DNA of 60,038 bases from Chloromonas sp. AAM2 (taxonomy: Eukaryota > Chlorophyta > Chlorophyceae > Chlamydomonadales > Chlamydomonadaceae). The position numbers and the translations under genes were made by a program. Below are positions 1 through 12,115 of this stretch, piece after piece. The notes beneath the pieces were generated by a model that ran no database searches, was not told where the DNA came from, and was given only the letters and a program-made list of their open reading frames with translations. The stretch covers positions 32,725 to 92,762 of the forward strand of contig QAXH01005283.1 of NCBI GenBank assembly GCA_004335635.1, read 5' to 3'. Within the stretch, counting starts at the first letter, position 1. The number at the start of each line of letters is the position of its first letter.

Positions 1-18
1 TGCCATGCACCTACCCAC

Positions 19-2882
19 CTGCGTCTCCCCATGCGCCTCCCTGGGACCATGACCAAGCCATGCCTGGGACCTGCACGTGCATGCGCATGGGCACATGCAT
101 GTATCAAGCCCACGGGGCCTGGTGCACGCCGCCATGGACTGGAACAGCCAGACTGCAGACTGCAGGACCTAAGCCAGTCGACAACAGCTTCTGAATCCGA
201 GTCGCGCATTGGACCACAATGGAAATTGGCTGTACGTTTGAAATCTGAGTCGCATGCGTGCACGTGCGTTTACCTGGGTATGTGGAACTCGAAGCTATGC
301 CATGCCATTCCCGCCGCCCCCGCCCCCGCATGCGCCGCCTCCCCCGCCACCGCCATCACACGCTCCACGCTAGGAGGCCGCTCCATGCCATGCTGCCCCT
401 CCCCTCCGGCCGCCCATGCCACCCCAGCTTGTGGCAATGCCGTTCCTGCATGCGCCTTGCCCATGTCATGAGCTGCGTCCGCCGCCTCTAGTGCTGCATG
501 CAGGCCCATGTCATGCGCTGCCTGCACTTCCTCCTCATCTGGCCACATAGCCACGTCAGCACATGAGTAGGGCGACTGGCGCACGCAGCGCAGCATGCGG
601 AACCTGCGCATTGGTGTGTGGTGCATGGACCGTGCATAGAGGCATGGGCAGGGCTTGGACAGGACATGTCTGGTGTAGAGGCCTGCGGGTGCAACACTGT
701 AGGTGCGTAGCAGCTGCCATGGACAAACCAGAACATGCATGGCATGCCTTGAGGAGTGCACAGACGTGTTCAGGTGCTGCATGTGTCAGCGGGCTCACAG
801 TACCTTGTGACACCGATGCAGCCACAGCAGGCCAGTTGTGGTGGGCAAACATTCTCGCCCGACCCTTGCCTAACCCTGACCTGACAACCCTAGCCCCAGT
901 GCATCAGACCTGCACAGTGCCGATGCCAGCAGCATGAGTCGCCCGTCCGCCAGCCTCAGGGCACGGGTCACTTCCATCAGCACTCCCACCTGCACCCGGG
1001 AAGCGGCAGAGGGAGGTGTGAGGTACAGGTCGCAGGGGTGAGGGTTCAGGCCGCAGGGGTGAGGGTTCAGGTCGCAGGGGTGAGGGTTCAGGTCGCAGGG
1101 GTGAGGGTTCAGGTCGCAGGGGTGAGGGTTCAGGTCGCAGGGGTGAGGGTTCAGGTCGCAGGGGTGAGGGTTCAGGTCGCAGGGGTGAGGGTTCAGGTCG
1201 CAGGGGTGAGGGCTCAGGTCGCAGGGGTGAGGGTTCAGGTCGCAGGGGTCGTGACAGTGATAGAACAGCAGCAAGTGGCTGCTACCAAAACGGCCCCAGG
1301 GTAGATTCGGGCCCAAAAACCCCGGATGAATCTGCTGCAAAGGTGGGCACTACAACTAAAGGCTGGTCCAACCTTTCCCATAGCCCATGAGCCACTCCAC
1401 CCATGCTGCATTGAGCACCCGACTTACTAATTAATCAACAAGTGTACTTTTTTGTACGGGTACTGGGTGACAGTGACAGGAGAATGTTACAAGTGTACCC
1501 GATTGGTGTCAGAGCCAGTATCAGCGGGTGATTGAACAAGTAACACACAAGGCTCTGGCGTGCCATGCCTTTCCGTACACTGCCCCACCACCTTCCTGTC
1601 ACCCCGCCCCCCTTAACCTGCCATCTCACACACCCTTCCTCACACTCCCTCACATTCCCTCTCACACCCTCTCACACCTGTGGCGCCCCACTGGCCGCAT
1701 CCAGGTCCCTGCCGCCCGTAGTCCCACCCCCGCCCACCGCGCCCCCGCCCCCAGGCGCATACACATGCCCGTACCGCCACGGCAGCGCGGGCAGTACCAT
1801 GTCTCCTTTGCAGACATCCACACCCGCTCCACCACCGGCATCACCAGCTGCAGCAGTGGCTGGGGCCGCAGGTTCAGGCGGCTGGGTGCTCATCCCCGGT
1901 GCATGCGACATGGCTTCATCGAACATGTGTACCGCATGGGGTGCATGCACGTGTAGGAGAGCCTGCATGGAGAGAGACGCATACCACCACATGGAGACAG
2001 TGAGGAAGCATGTTCATCTCTTCAACACCCACACCTCACCCACACCTCGCCAATGTTTGCAAGACAATCTGCACTCCTTCACCATAAAGCCATTCAATGT
2101 GCAACGCCAAGCCGCTGCTACTATATATGCTGCTGCAAGATGGAAACGAACAAGCTGTGACCAGCAAACGCTGCTAGCTATCACGTGCGCCTGTTACCAG
2201 TAACCGCTGTCAACCGATTCACACACCTGTGACCCCGGCTGCACGGCAGAGGGCGCCAGCCACAGGGGCAGGCCCAGAATGACATCTGGGCGACTGACTA
2301 GCGATGACGAAGGCTCTTGCCTCTTTGAGTCACCCCGGGATGCTGTCAAGCCTGTGTGCATGCATCCCCACAAGGCCATGGCCTGCTTGACCTGTGCATT
2401 GCCAACCTCTCATCGCTGCATGAACCACTCGGCGCTCAGCTACTGGGCTGTCCAGCGTAAACGTCGTGATACACAGGCCGATAAGGTGGCCTTCTCTGTA
2501 CTGCCCCAGGCTGCTTGTTGTCCCTGGGGACATGCACGCTCGCTGGCTGGCTGTGCAGCAGATGAATGTGCACGAGAGGTGCGCTACCGAAGCATTTCAG
2601 CACAAGTGGTCAAGAGAAGGCCAGTGTTGCCAACACAGGAACTTGCTATCCTCACGTGGGCGTTTTGAAGAATTCTTTGGTGATGTTTGTGGGTTTGCTG
2701 AGGGCTTGTCCTGCCTTGCTGTCACTGACGGCTTCACGTGTGCACCATGCCAGGGCACTGCATCCTCACCTGCATTGCCTTGTTTGTAGAAGGTCTGGCT
2801 GAGCCTGCGGACTTGATCGCGGATCTCAGAATCTGTGCTGTTGTGTGCTGCTCCTCTGCCTGAGCCCTCACTGGCATCGCCC
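19..2882 (-). CDS. LON substrate-binding-domain protein (partial)
   Basis: Minus-strand exons, 5' to 3': 2882-2770, 2285-2227, 1962-1678, 989-910, 603-274 and, less surely, 70-19. Every junction is GT-AG and keeps frame. The joined protein reads as a LON N-terminal (substrate-binding) domain: LPLWLAPSAVQPGSQ, then HMFDEAMSH, then YGHVYAPGG, then VGVLMEVTRALRLADGRL, then CRFRMLRCVRQSPYS and WPDEEEV. The order and spacing match the family's usual run of PRY..M, FG.V, G...EV..V..L.DGRL, RFR and Y..A.V. A Gly-rich insert lies after the YGHV strand. I see no AAA+ ATPase or Ser-Lys protease part, so this is a stand-alone LON-domain protein as far as visible. The first exon begins mid-codon, so earlier exons exist between about 2900 and 3800 but were not found. 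The 3' end runs off the left edge. An Ala/His-rich acidic helix region follows the LON core. Substrate and compartment are unknown. Confidence 0.75.
1021..1253. repeat. 21-bp minisatellite, about 11 copies
   Basis: The unit aggtcgcaggggtgagggtt plus c repeats head to tail with few changes (one copy has ggctc, the first has ggccgc). It lies in the intron of the LON-domain gene between exons 1962-1678 and 989-910. The unit is 7 codons long, so it stays open on the minus strand as a CDLNPHP repeat. Confidence 0.95.
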
Positions 2883-3851
2883 CTGTGCCCAGTGTGACCA
2901 GAAGCACGACAGACGTGCCATACCCTGAAACGCTGTGCTGTTGTTGTTTGACAACCACAAGGCACCTTAGGGGCACGCATGGGGGCATGCATGAGTCCCG
3001 GTGCTGGCCCGATCGCACACCACAGCTTCCGTCTGATGGATGAGCTTTTTTGAGCAGATAAGTACTAAGGTGTGGAGAGGGGTACAGGCCGAAAGAAGGC
3101 CCGGGCTTGACCAGGAGGAAGGTACCCTCAAAACGGCAGTAGCGTCAACAGTAACGAACCAAGGAAGAAAATGGTGACAGGCCAATTGCTTCCCTCCCGC
3201 GATTGCGCTATGCAGCCGCACTTCTTTGCATTGTGTTGCGTGCGAGCTGTCCATTGCACGGTTAGCTGAGTCCAATGCTGTAGCCCAAAGCCTAGACAGA
3301 ACGCAGAAGACGCAGCACTTTGGTTGCATGCCTGTGTGCTACTGTGGGCTGGAACAGCCCAGGCTGGTAAAGCAATAGTCAAGAATTGCTGAAAAGGAGG
3401 GCGCAGTTGCTGGAGGTCGCGAGGCACCTTCTGTCAGCGCAACCAGCATGGAAGCTGTAGGCAGCATAACAGCTGAGGTGCGGTAGCAACTTCAGCCCAG
3501 AGCACTCCTCTTCCAGCGGTTTGGAGTGCAGATGTTTGGTCCGACAGCTATTTGGGCACAACCTATGGCGCGTGATGCAGAAGCCAAATCCATGCGACGG
3601 CCCAGCACGTCACATAACAAGCGTTAGTGGTGAGTTCCTCTCAGTTTCGCCGCGTTTGGGCTTGCATGCATCGAAGGTGCATACATCGTGTGTGTAAACC
3701 CGACTCGCAGGCCCAGCCAGGCCAAGCTACAGTGGCGCATCACGCATCACACCATTTCAAGCAGCTCAGGTATGAAGGCCGGATGTACTGTTGCACCATG
3801 CGCTTCAAGCCTTTGCACAGCTCCCGACATTCAACATGCGCTGCACCGCAG
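2883..3851. other. Region between two converging gene starts; no resolved exon
   Basis: This stretch must hold the missing 5' exons of the minus-strand LON-domain gene and probably the first exon and promoter of the plus-strand gene that follows. I could not assign any exon here. Open frames exist on both strands, but none resembles a known family or has convincing splice borders. Confidence 0.4.
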
Positions 3852-6800
3852 GTGGACCAGGGCAACGAATGTTTGAGCCCCTACGTGCAGCCAGTTGTGC
3901 AAAAGGAACGCTCGTAAGTGCTGCGGTTACTGATATTTGCTGAAGGACTGCGACATGAGCGCTACAGCCAACACAACGCTGCACATCCGTCGCACATACA
4001 GCCAACGTGGGAGACCTTCCTTGTACGGTTTGCTGCATGTCCCGTACTGCAATGAATGCTGAGACACACACGCACATACACACACGCCAGTAAATGTCCG
4101 CGCATGATTGCGTTGCAGACTGTTTGATATTATCGCTGCCGTAGACATGGTCGAGCAGTGGAAATGCAGCCCAGTGCAGGCAGCAGCCCGGCTGTGCAGC
4201 GAGCGTGGCGATGAGCCAGAAGGCGAGGCTATTTCAGGAAAGAGCCCGGAACAAGGACCCTTGGACGTGCAGGTCCCACGCAGAAAGCGTTCACAGCGCA
4301 GCAGTAGTGGAGGTGGCAGCAGTATGTCCAGTGAGGTAAGCAGTTCATTCAACACTGCACGCAGTGACACAAGCAGACTACTAGCACCTTGAAGAAAAAT
4401 CGGGAACGGATTACAAGTCACCCACAGCATGTGCGAACTGGAGTTGCGTTGCATGGCGTAGGCACGCTGCACCTGTATGGCCTGGCACGCACATGCATAC
4501 ATGCATGACCATGACACGTGCCTGCTTGCTGCCTGCTTGCAGCACCAGCTGCATGGCAACATGAACATGGACGCGAGCACTGACCCATCAGACCAACCTG
4601 CCCCCAGCACAGTAGTTGAGCCACCCATTCAGCCTCGTTTGAGCGGTGGCTCACACAGCCTGCCACCGCTGGCCCCACGGCCGCTGAAACGTCCCAGCAT
4701 GCCCTCACCCTCAGCCCGCAGTGTTGGCGGCGCTCCAGCTGCAGCCGCTCCCACACCTGCTGCCACACCCGCTTACCAGCCAGCCCCTGCTGCCGCTGCA
4801 ACCTGCACCCAGCCGGAAGCTGCACCTACTGGTGCACCATGCAGCCAGCCAGCACCAGCTGCTCTTGCTGTCGCCCCAGTTGCCCCTGCCAGCCGGCCCA
4901 GCAGCAATGGCGGGAACAGCGCACGTACTGAACAGGCAGGCGCCCGCTGGCGCAATGCCATCGCCCTGGTGACAGGGGAGCTGTCCCAGATGGCCTGCAG
5001 CGAGCCAGGTCCACAGGCCATGGCGCTGAGAGGGCGCCAGTCAGGCCGCGGCGATTCAGGCCCCATGCAACAGACCACGTCTGTTGCAACGCACGATGCT
5101 CCGGCCACTCGGGCTGCATTCACCCCCTCGCAACTGAATGCATGGCAGGAGGGCACCTCTCGGTGGGTGTCACAAGAAAATATTGGTGCTGTAACATGCT
5201 CTTTCTTGGAAAGGACAATCGCCATGGTGTTGTTCTTCAGACTTCTTTATTGTGGATTGTGTTCACATGCTGGGCCTGACTCATGTGCACAAAGGCACAC
5301 TGCGAACACTTGCGTATAATGTTGAAGCAGCCAGACAGACTTATGGGTGCGGGAGCAAGGCCCTTCCTGCCACTCGAGAATGAACCTGTGTGTCCTTACC
5401 CCTGCTCATGCAGTATGAGCCCTCTAGAGGCCCACGCCATCCACCAGGCCACCTCCACCATCCGCGCCTCCGTGGAGCAGATGCAGCACGAGATGCGTGT
5501 GCAGCTCACCTCGCTGCTGACACAGGCCAACCAGGCAGGCGTTGGGCTGCACGTGCCAGAGCTGCTGCTCAAACTGTGTGAGGTGCCCACGGGCCTTGGT
5601 GGTCCCCCATTCGATCCGGCCCCCTTTGTGGCCCTCGCAAACTCCACTGACATGGTGGCGGCTGGTGGCAATATGCTTGCGGGCACCCACCCCACGGCTG
5701 CGGGGGCGGGTACCCCTGGGGGAGAGCGGGGTGGGTCTGCTCCTGGTGGTGGAGGTGGTGGTGGTGGTTCGAGCAGGGGCATGGGTCCCGCTGTGCCCAC
5801 ACCCACGTTTGCCGCCCACGTGCGCCATTCTTCCAGCGGCTCCAAAACCATGCGCACCTTGCATCACACGAGCCAGGCCCAGCCGCCTGGGGGAGAGGGC
5901 AGCACAGCCCCACAGCACCAGCCGCCTCACGACCCCGCTGCCACCGCCCCGCCTGCCCGCACATCCTCAAATGGTGTAGTGCCTGCCCAGTTCCACTTCT
6001 CGCCCGGTCCTGCCCACTATCTCAGCGCCCCAGACTCAGGCCTGAACCAGTCTGGACCAGCAACTGAGGCCCCTGTGCCCGGTGCCCCCGGTCTAGTCCA
6101 TTCCCCTGCTGCCGCCCCTCTGCCGCCAGCTATCTCCAAGGCTGTGAACGATCTCCTGATGCGAGCGCGGGCGGGCAACGGAAGCCTAGCTTCCTCATTG
6201 CCCCAATCTGCTTCCATGCTCTTGCCCACCCTCCCTACCACTCTGACCAACTGGGGAGCACAGCCACCATCTGACCAGCAGCAGCAGTGGAACATGGCAG
6301 CGGTTGACCATCACGGCAGTGTAGTGCAAGCGTCGCCAGCTGTCGACATGGGTGCACACAACAGCACCATGCGTGTGATGCTGGTCCCCCCTGCACAGCA
6401 GCAGCCCCCTTGCACCAGCCAGCGGTTCTTCACAGTCCCACCACCGGAACTAGGCGCTGCAGGCACCCCGACGCCACCTACGCATGGCACCCACTGGCTG
6501 CCCACCAACACCACGCCTGTACCCCCACTGCAGCAAGCCTTGCAGCAAACCATGCTCCGCTCGGTGCTGGCCAGCTCATCCCCCATGCATGCATCCCCAT
6601 GGCCCCAGGCCCTGGCACACACTGCCATTGCTCCTGCCGGCAACACACCACCCCAGCACCCACCCCAGTGGACTGCCATGACACACCCTCTGGCGACCAT
6701 GCAGTGTGGCACAGTGTGCGGGGCCAAGGGCATGGCAGCCGCTCAGCCCCACCCCGTAGGCGTGCTGCTGTCCCTGCCACACCCCGAGCCCTGCAGATCC

Positions 6801-6941
6801 AATTCCATGGGCGGGGCTGTGTGCGTGCTGACGGTGGCAACCGAGGGCAAGGCAAGCCCGATGCTGGGCCGCAAACAGGCCTCACCCAACACAGCTGACT
6901 CCCCACGCGTGCGCGTGCAGGCAGACGCCCCACAGCACTGA
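3852..6941 (+). CDS. Uncharacterised Ala/Pro/Gln/Ser-rich protein (5' end unresolved)
   Basis: Four exons join in frame: 3852-3913, 4119-4335, 4543-5162 and 5414-6941 (stop TGA 6939-6941), giving about 808 residues from the first supported exon. The start codon is not identified; an ATG further upstream in the open frame at 3783, or an earlier exon, is possible. The N-terminal part (VQKERSLFDIIAAVDMVEQW and on) looks like a folded helical segment and is followed by a basic stretch RRKRSQR, a possible nuclear signal. A helical segment follows the third splice (SPLEAHAIHQATSTIRASVE). Most of the rest is low-complexity Pro, Ala, Gln, Gly and His, with a Gly run near 5747-5768. I do not recognise the family. 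The codon bias is GC-rich like its neighbours, and the 1.5-kb last exon is fully open, so it is very likely a real gene, perhaps a nuclear regulator; that is inference only. Confidence 0.75.
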
Positions 6942-7476
6942 GCCGGCACCCGGGCCTGACACAGCACAGGCCTACACTCGCCTTCTCCTTGTATGCACGC
7001 ACTTGAACACTGTCTGCTGACCGTTTTGACTGATGCTTAGGCTGCATTGGGTTTGCCTGAGCATCATGTATTGTTGACGCATCATGTATTGAGGCATGAA
7101 GACCTTGATTCTGATCCCTCCCAGCATGGCAGGCCCCAAGACCTGTTTGGTATGTGCCATCCATCCTCCCACATGTTGGCTTGGATGAACGTCAAGAAGG
7201 TGAAGGGCTTGCTTCTGCTTTGGGTTCACTGTGCAAGCCAGAGGGGGATCAGCACCCATGGCTTTTCAGGGGCTGTGCCACACGTTTGGCAGAGGTTTGG
7301 AGATTATTCATTACAGCTACCGCGCAAAGCTTGGCTGTACCTGTGACATGGTCTTAGCCACCGCCGTTGTTGACAATCATTGCAGCACCCATTGTGTGCT
7401 TTGTTGACGCTTGTTGACCCTACTAAGGCACAGGAAACGTGGCAGCAAGCCAGTCCACTGGCATTGGCCAAATGTA

Positions 7477-7511
<35 letters not shown>

Positions 7512-8721
7512 GTGTGTCGGATCGTGCACCAGCACGAAGGTCTTTGACTGTTACCACTTTGGACCTTTGCATGACAAAGCCAGGTGCGCCCGCTGGCCTG
7601 CTTGTGTTTCAACACATGATTCATGTGGTTGCCTGGCTGTACCGGGCAACCAATGTGCTATTAGTACCCATGTGTGCCAATCAAGAAAGGCAGTGTTACA
7701 ACATCAGACGCTGGCTGGTTGACTGTTTCAACTATCACTGCCCTTGTCCTTGGTCACTTCTTTGGGCCACGAGTGATCCGGACCCTGTTTACAATGATCA
7801 AGCACTTTCTTTGGTGTCGTTGGCATTGAACCTTGTCTGTCGCATGAGCCCCAGGTGGTCTGGACAGGTTTGCGTATGATGAAATAGCGTTGTGATCAGA
7901 ATGTCCTCACTCGCTTGTCCATGTAGCTGTGTTTCGGTGACTCAGATTCGATGAACAAGCAACATCCAAAGACCGTGTCGTGGCTATTTGCAGCTGTTCT
8001 CAACCCAGACAACTGTTTGCTTGGAACCAGCGCTGGCAGAGTTGCTGGCGAGAGAGGCTGAGTACTGCACAGTCTGGCAGGGAGGGAGAGGTAGCTGAGC
8101 TTGTCATGGTGTGCCATTACCCTTCCTAGTTCTTATCTGGCAAGCATGGTCAGCTGTCCCGCTATACAGTTTTTGTTGTGTGTGGGTATTTAACCCACAA
8201 AACACATACGTAATTGTTCGAGTGATTTCTGCAGCAAGAGCTTCAAAATTGAAACACAGTTCGAATGCTAATGTTATTGACATGGATGTTCTGGTCTGAT
8301 CCAAGGCATAGTCTCCGCAAACCAAAACGTGCAGTTACCCAATCAAATCATCTTCCTGTTGGCAGTCCCTGACAGTAATGCACGGCTGAACCTGGGCAGT
8401 TCTGCGCAATGCATTTGCAAGCAGCAGCATTACAACGGTGGTTCCCGACATGCTCTGCATCACTCCCTGCGTTTCCCTGTACGGTTACGCGCAACCATGG
8501 CCATGCAATGATCAAGGCCGTAGTTTCCCACAACAACAACAACCTTCTACCGCCCAAATACTCTGGCAATCACCCAGAGCCCAAATGTCTTGCTACTCCA
8601 GGTAGCGGCAAACAAAAACGCACTTCCTGGCGATAAACGCTTCATCATTAACACACCATGCGTCAGCCTGACACATCAACAACATTGTTTGTGAAATGAG
8701 ATGACCTGGCAAGTTGCCAGT
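6942..8721. other. Intergenic region between convergent genes
   Basis: The 3' flanks of the plus-strand gene ending at 6941 and of PsbR ending at 8722. It holds a (GT)n microsatellite at about 7481-7511. No exon, RNA gene or element was recognised; the short open frames have no family resemblance and no splice support. Confidence 0.6.
7481..7511. repeat. (GT)n microsatellite
   Basis: An uninterrupted GT run of about 15 units, visible directly, in the intergenic region. Confidence 0.95.
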
Positions 8722-9848
8722 TTACGCGCCCAACTGGCTGGTGGACACAATCAGGTTGACGCCAACTGCCAGGAGAACCAGCACAAGGCCAGCCCTGCGT
8801 ACAAAGCATTAGTAAAGCACGGTGCAGCTGGTGTCAATGTCAGTGCAGATTTTGGTGACAGGAACGTGGGAGCGGATGTGAATGAAAGGAGCATGGGCTC
8901 TGTACTGTGACATAAGCAGACTGTGAAGCACGGGCTCTGTACTGTGACATAAGCAGACTGTGAAGCACAGCAGATACCATCTGCAGACACCATCTGGACA
9001 GGGCGTGTTGCACGTCTGTGAAGCTGCTGAAGCATTCCAACTCATGAAATCAAAACGCCAAGCTCATGAAACCCAAACGCTCAACCAAACTCACCAGGCG
9101 ATGAGGCCCTTGGTGCCCAGCTTGTAGGTGGCGCCGTTCTCGGTCCACTGGTCAGGGGTGTAGATTGGAGAGTAGCCGTCGACGTTGGCACCATACTTGC
9201 TCTCGAAGCGGTACACGCCGTAGCCCTGCGAGTGCCAGAGCCGAAAGACATGATCTAGCTTGCTCAGGAGGTGAGACCGGCTTGAGAACCGACAGGCTGG
9301 CATGCTGACAAATGCGCGAGAACACCCACGGCAGCTGCCCAGGTGCAATACAATGTGCCACAGACACGCACTTCAATATAGACACGAGGGCAGGTTCACA
9401 AGGGTTCTTGCGCCCGGCTAGAACAGAGCACCAATGCTCAGTGCCTCGTAGTATGTGGCAAGCGTACCTTGCCCTTGCGACCAGCGGAGTCCCTCCAGTC
9501 CTTCTTGTCCATGAAGCGGGAGCGGCCCATCAGGTTCTGCTGGATGACGGGGTCCTCAATGCCGTTCAGGCCCTGCTTGCGAATGTCAATCTTGCCACCG
9601 CCGGAGGCAACCACAACCAGGGTCTTGCGTGGCGCCCTGCACGCAAAGGGTGCAAAGCACTTTCCTTGATTTGGATGCTGCCACGCCAGTGCGAAGCAGC
9701 ACGTCAGCGCTGGACACGCAGCGCTCCAACGTCAGCTGCTGCAGCTCCTGGCGCGCAATGTGCGAAGCTGCCTGCTGGAGCAAGGCGCTGTCAATTACCT
9801 GAGGGGGGTCAAGCCAGTGACGGTCTTCTGGGCAATCATGGCGGCCAT
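8722..9848 (-). CDS. PSBR: Photosystem II 10 kDa subunit PsbR, chloroplast precursor
   Basis: Four minus-strand exons: 9848-9799, 9636-9468, 9225-9095 and 8794-8722. They join in frame to a 140-residue protein, the family's usual size. PsbR is a thylakoid protein that helps assemble the oxygen-evolving complex of photosystem II. Diagnostic segments are VVASGGGKIDIRKQGLNG, GRSRFMDKKDWRDSAGRKGK, GYGVYRFESKYGANVDGYSP and IYTPDQWTENGATYK. The last exon codes a single membrane span (AGLVLVLLAVGVNLIV) and a short tail, as expected for the PsbR C terminus. The start ATG at 9848 gives a short transit peptide beginning MAAMIAQKTVTGLTPL, rich in Thr, Ala and Lys with no acidic residue. An in-frame ATG three codons later is an alternative start. 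All borders are GT-AG. Repeated ACGTCGGA motifs lie 77-173 bp upstream. Confidence 0.95.
8893..8966. repeat. 37-bp tandem duplication
   Basis: Two adjacent near-perfect copies of a unit starting gggctctgtactgtgacata lie in the last intron of PsbR. It is non-coding. Confidence 0.9.
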
Positions 9849-9923
9849 CTTTGAAGCTGTGTGTGGGATAGACTACTTTACAAGCAGGTATTGTGGGGCG
9901 ACGTGAAGGGCGGAGGCACAACC

Positions 9924-10021
9924 TACGTCGGAGGCAGATCCACCTCACTCCTTTCGGCCGTTTCGGTTGTTGGTGGACCCTTTCACGTCGGAGAACGTCG
10001 TGGCAACCTTGCCACGTCGGA
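9924..10021 (-). promoter_or_regulatory. Cluster of ACGTCGGA motifs upstream of PsbR
   Basis: ACGTCGGA occurs at 9925-9932, 9985-9992 and 10014-10021, the last two as CACGTCGGA, with a related AACGTCGTGG at about 9994. All are in the same orientation, 77-173 bp upstream of the PsbR start codon. The ACGT core is that of bZIP/G-box sites. Their role in PsbR expression is inferred from position and repetition only. Confidence 0.4.
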
Positions 10022-11630
10022 TCCGACTCAGTACAATGTTCAGCAGGGCAACATTCGCTATACCTGCTGCACGTTGCAGTTTGTAGGGTTGTTTGCCTGT
10101 CATTCACAGTCTTGGCCATAGCTTCCTGCTCATCATGTACCTACTATGACCCTGGAGCAGGTGTGCGCACTGCAATGCAGTGAAGGCTTGAGCTGAGCTG
10201 GGCTCTGCTGGGTTGCATGAAGCTGTACCGCTGGCGGAAGCGTACATTTTGCCTTGACGCGCACATGCCTTGAGCACTGCTTTGGTCAGCGAGAACAGGG
10301 CCACGCAAGCACAAACTGAGGCCTAGAACAACTTGTGCTCTGTTTTGCTGGGTGTGCTGAATCTGGGTGTGTTTAGCTGAGCTGTACGCACATGTGCGCT
10401 TAGTATGCACATCCTATGGCAGATTGAGCACGTTCGCGCTTGGTATCCACGTCCCATGACAAACTGAGACTGCAGTTGTGCCATGTGCCATGAGGGTTGA
10501 GGGTTCTGGCTCTGTGTGAGTCTCTGGCTCTTTGAGAGTCCCCTTCACGTGCATGAGACAATTGACTGTAGCTGTCTCGTCATGTAATGCGTGAACCTCC
10601 CCCCTGCAGTTGTAACATGCAAGTGTATATCTGTTTTTGCTCAACTTCAATCTGCCGGTGATTGCTTAATGCTAAGCTCTTGGCCGGCATGCAATTAACA
10701 GCTTGACAGGTGCCGACGCTCGCCTCGTGTAGGCTCATTGCTCCCCAAAAGCACGGCTGTTTTCTGTGAAACGTCATCACGGGCAGTAGCTGCCAGCTCG
10801 GGCCTGCCTGTTGTCATAACAAGCGACTGGCACATGCAAGCCTGGGAGAGTGGGGCTGACGTTGTTCCTGAATCTCTCTCACTCTTAAAATGCCCCGCGA
10901 GATGACAATGATAGCTTTTCTATCAATTCAGTAGTGAGAATTCCCTTCAGTCACGTTGCAGTGTGATGCGCACAACCACAGCGGCAGCCCTGTTGCAGTT
11001 TGGCAATCAGTCCGAGTTTGCTTGACCGGCTTCACCACATTTATGGCCAAGTTGGAGGGAGATCCACGGCTTAAAGGCAGACGGAACTCAGAAGCTATCA
11101 ATAAGCGTTGGTCAAAATCAGCAGCAGGCTCAGCAGCACAGCAGAGTTCAAATGCGAACCAGGCAGGAGCACCGAGCCTTCTCAGGCCTAGTCCAGATGG
11201 ATCACTCTCCCTGTGGCAATATGCTTTGCAGACACCCACCCCAATATTGGCCATACGGTGGTTGGCGAGCATGTGACTCAGGCTGTTGGAGTGAATGTGA
11301 AGCCTCCCACCTCCCACTCCCACCACTATACCAATCTTGTTTTCTATGCAATGTCAAGATGCGTCATGAGGCCATGACATGCATTGGAAGCCAGTGTTCT
11401 AGTGGAAACACCCAGCCGTGGCCTAGATTGAATGCAATTGCATCTGCATTTTCCGTACATGCGTGCGCCCAAGGATTACAGTGGTAGCAAGAGGTCGAGG
11501 CGCTGTTGCCAGTGCAAGGCATTGCCAGCGACTGGGCATCAAGCTGGCACGAGTCCCAATCAACCAGCACACAGCAGGCAGACTGTGACTTGTCTGCTCC
11601 CAAGCCCAAAAGACTCGGCTGCTAAGATGT

Positions 11631-11655
11631 TTGCCAGTTCTGGGACAATTCCTGG
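11631..11655. repeat. Short dispersed repeat, copy 1
   Basis: The core ttctgggacaattcctgg occurs here and at 16109-16133 with matching flanks on the left (ttgcca/tttgcca). Two copies 4.5 kb apart suggest remnants of a mobile repeat; the borders are not definable by eye. Confidence 0.5.
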
Positions 11656-12115
11656 CATCTTTTTTTCCAGCGGTTGTTGTGACCGCCTGTTGGTGCCAAT
11701 GACTTGCCCAAAACTTTTGCACGTGCAACCGGCCATGCATTAGGGACACAGGCAGTGCTTTCCATGTGCCATAGCAAGAGATGATGGGTTACAGGTAGTG
11801 GGTGTGCAGCCCACAGCGCCATGGTGCCTCCCAGACAGGCTCATGCAGGCGCGCTGCCCACTCCGCCCGCCAATGAGTGCACGGCCTGTGGACACACACA
11901 GCGTGGACGCGCACCCTTGATAAGTTAGCGTGTGCATGCTCAGCACGGAGCACGATCTGCAACCTTGCAGAGGACAGCTGCGCCATGCACAAGTGGCCGA
12001 AAGCGCTGCCAACAGCAACAGTCGTGCTCTGCCATTGGCATAATTGCTTCAACTTTAGTACTTGGAACCCAATCAGTCCAGTTCAGGTCTTTACTCGCCT
12101 TGCCAGCCTGCAGCC

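Larger units (their letters stand above)
9849..12115. other. Intergenic region, PsbR promoter side to the AGM1 3' end
   Basis: About 2.3 kb with no recognised gene. The PsbR promoter lies at the left end. A 25-bp sequence at 11631-11655 recurs at 16109-16133. A TTACA (TGTAA on the minus strand) at 11789-11793 could be the poly(A) signal of the gene ending at 12116. Open frames such as 10956-11276 have no splice or family support. Confidence 0.5.

Noticed and set aside
1021..1253. Interstitial telomere-like repeat (GGGTGAGGGTT)
   Set aside because: The G-rich unit superficially resembles telomere DNA but is a 21-bp minisatellite without TTTAGGG-type units.
1038..1304. Plus-strand repeat protein (VAGVRVQ heptads)
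   Set aside because: It is the translation of the 21-bp minisatellite. Any 21-bp array is open in several frames, and the plus strand has no flanking exon.
10956..11276. Possible small gene in the spacer left of AGM1
   Set aside because: It has no homology sign, no splice partner and mixed composition; more likely chance or a degraded insert.
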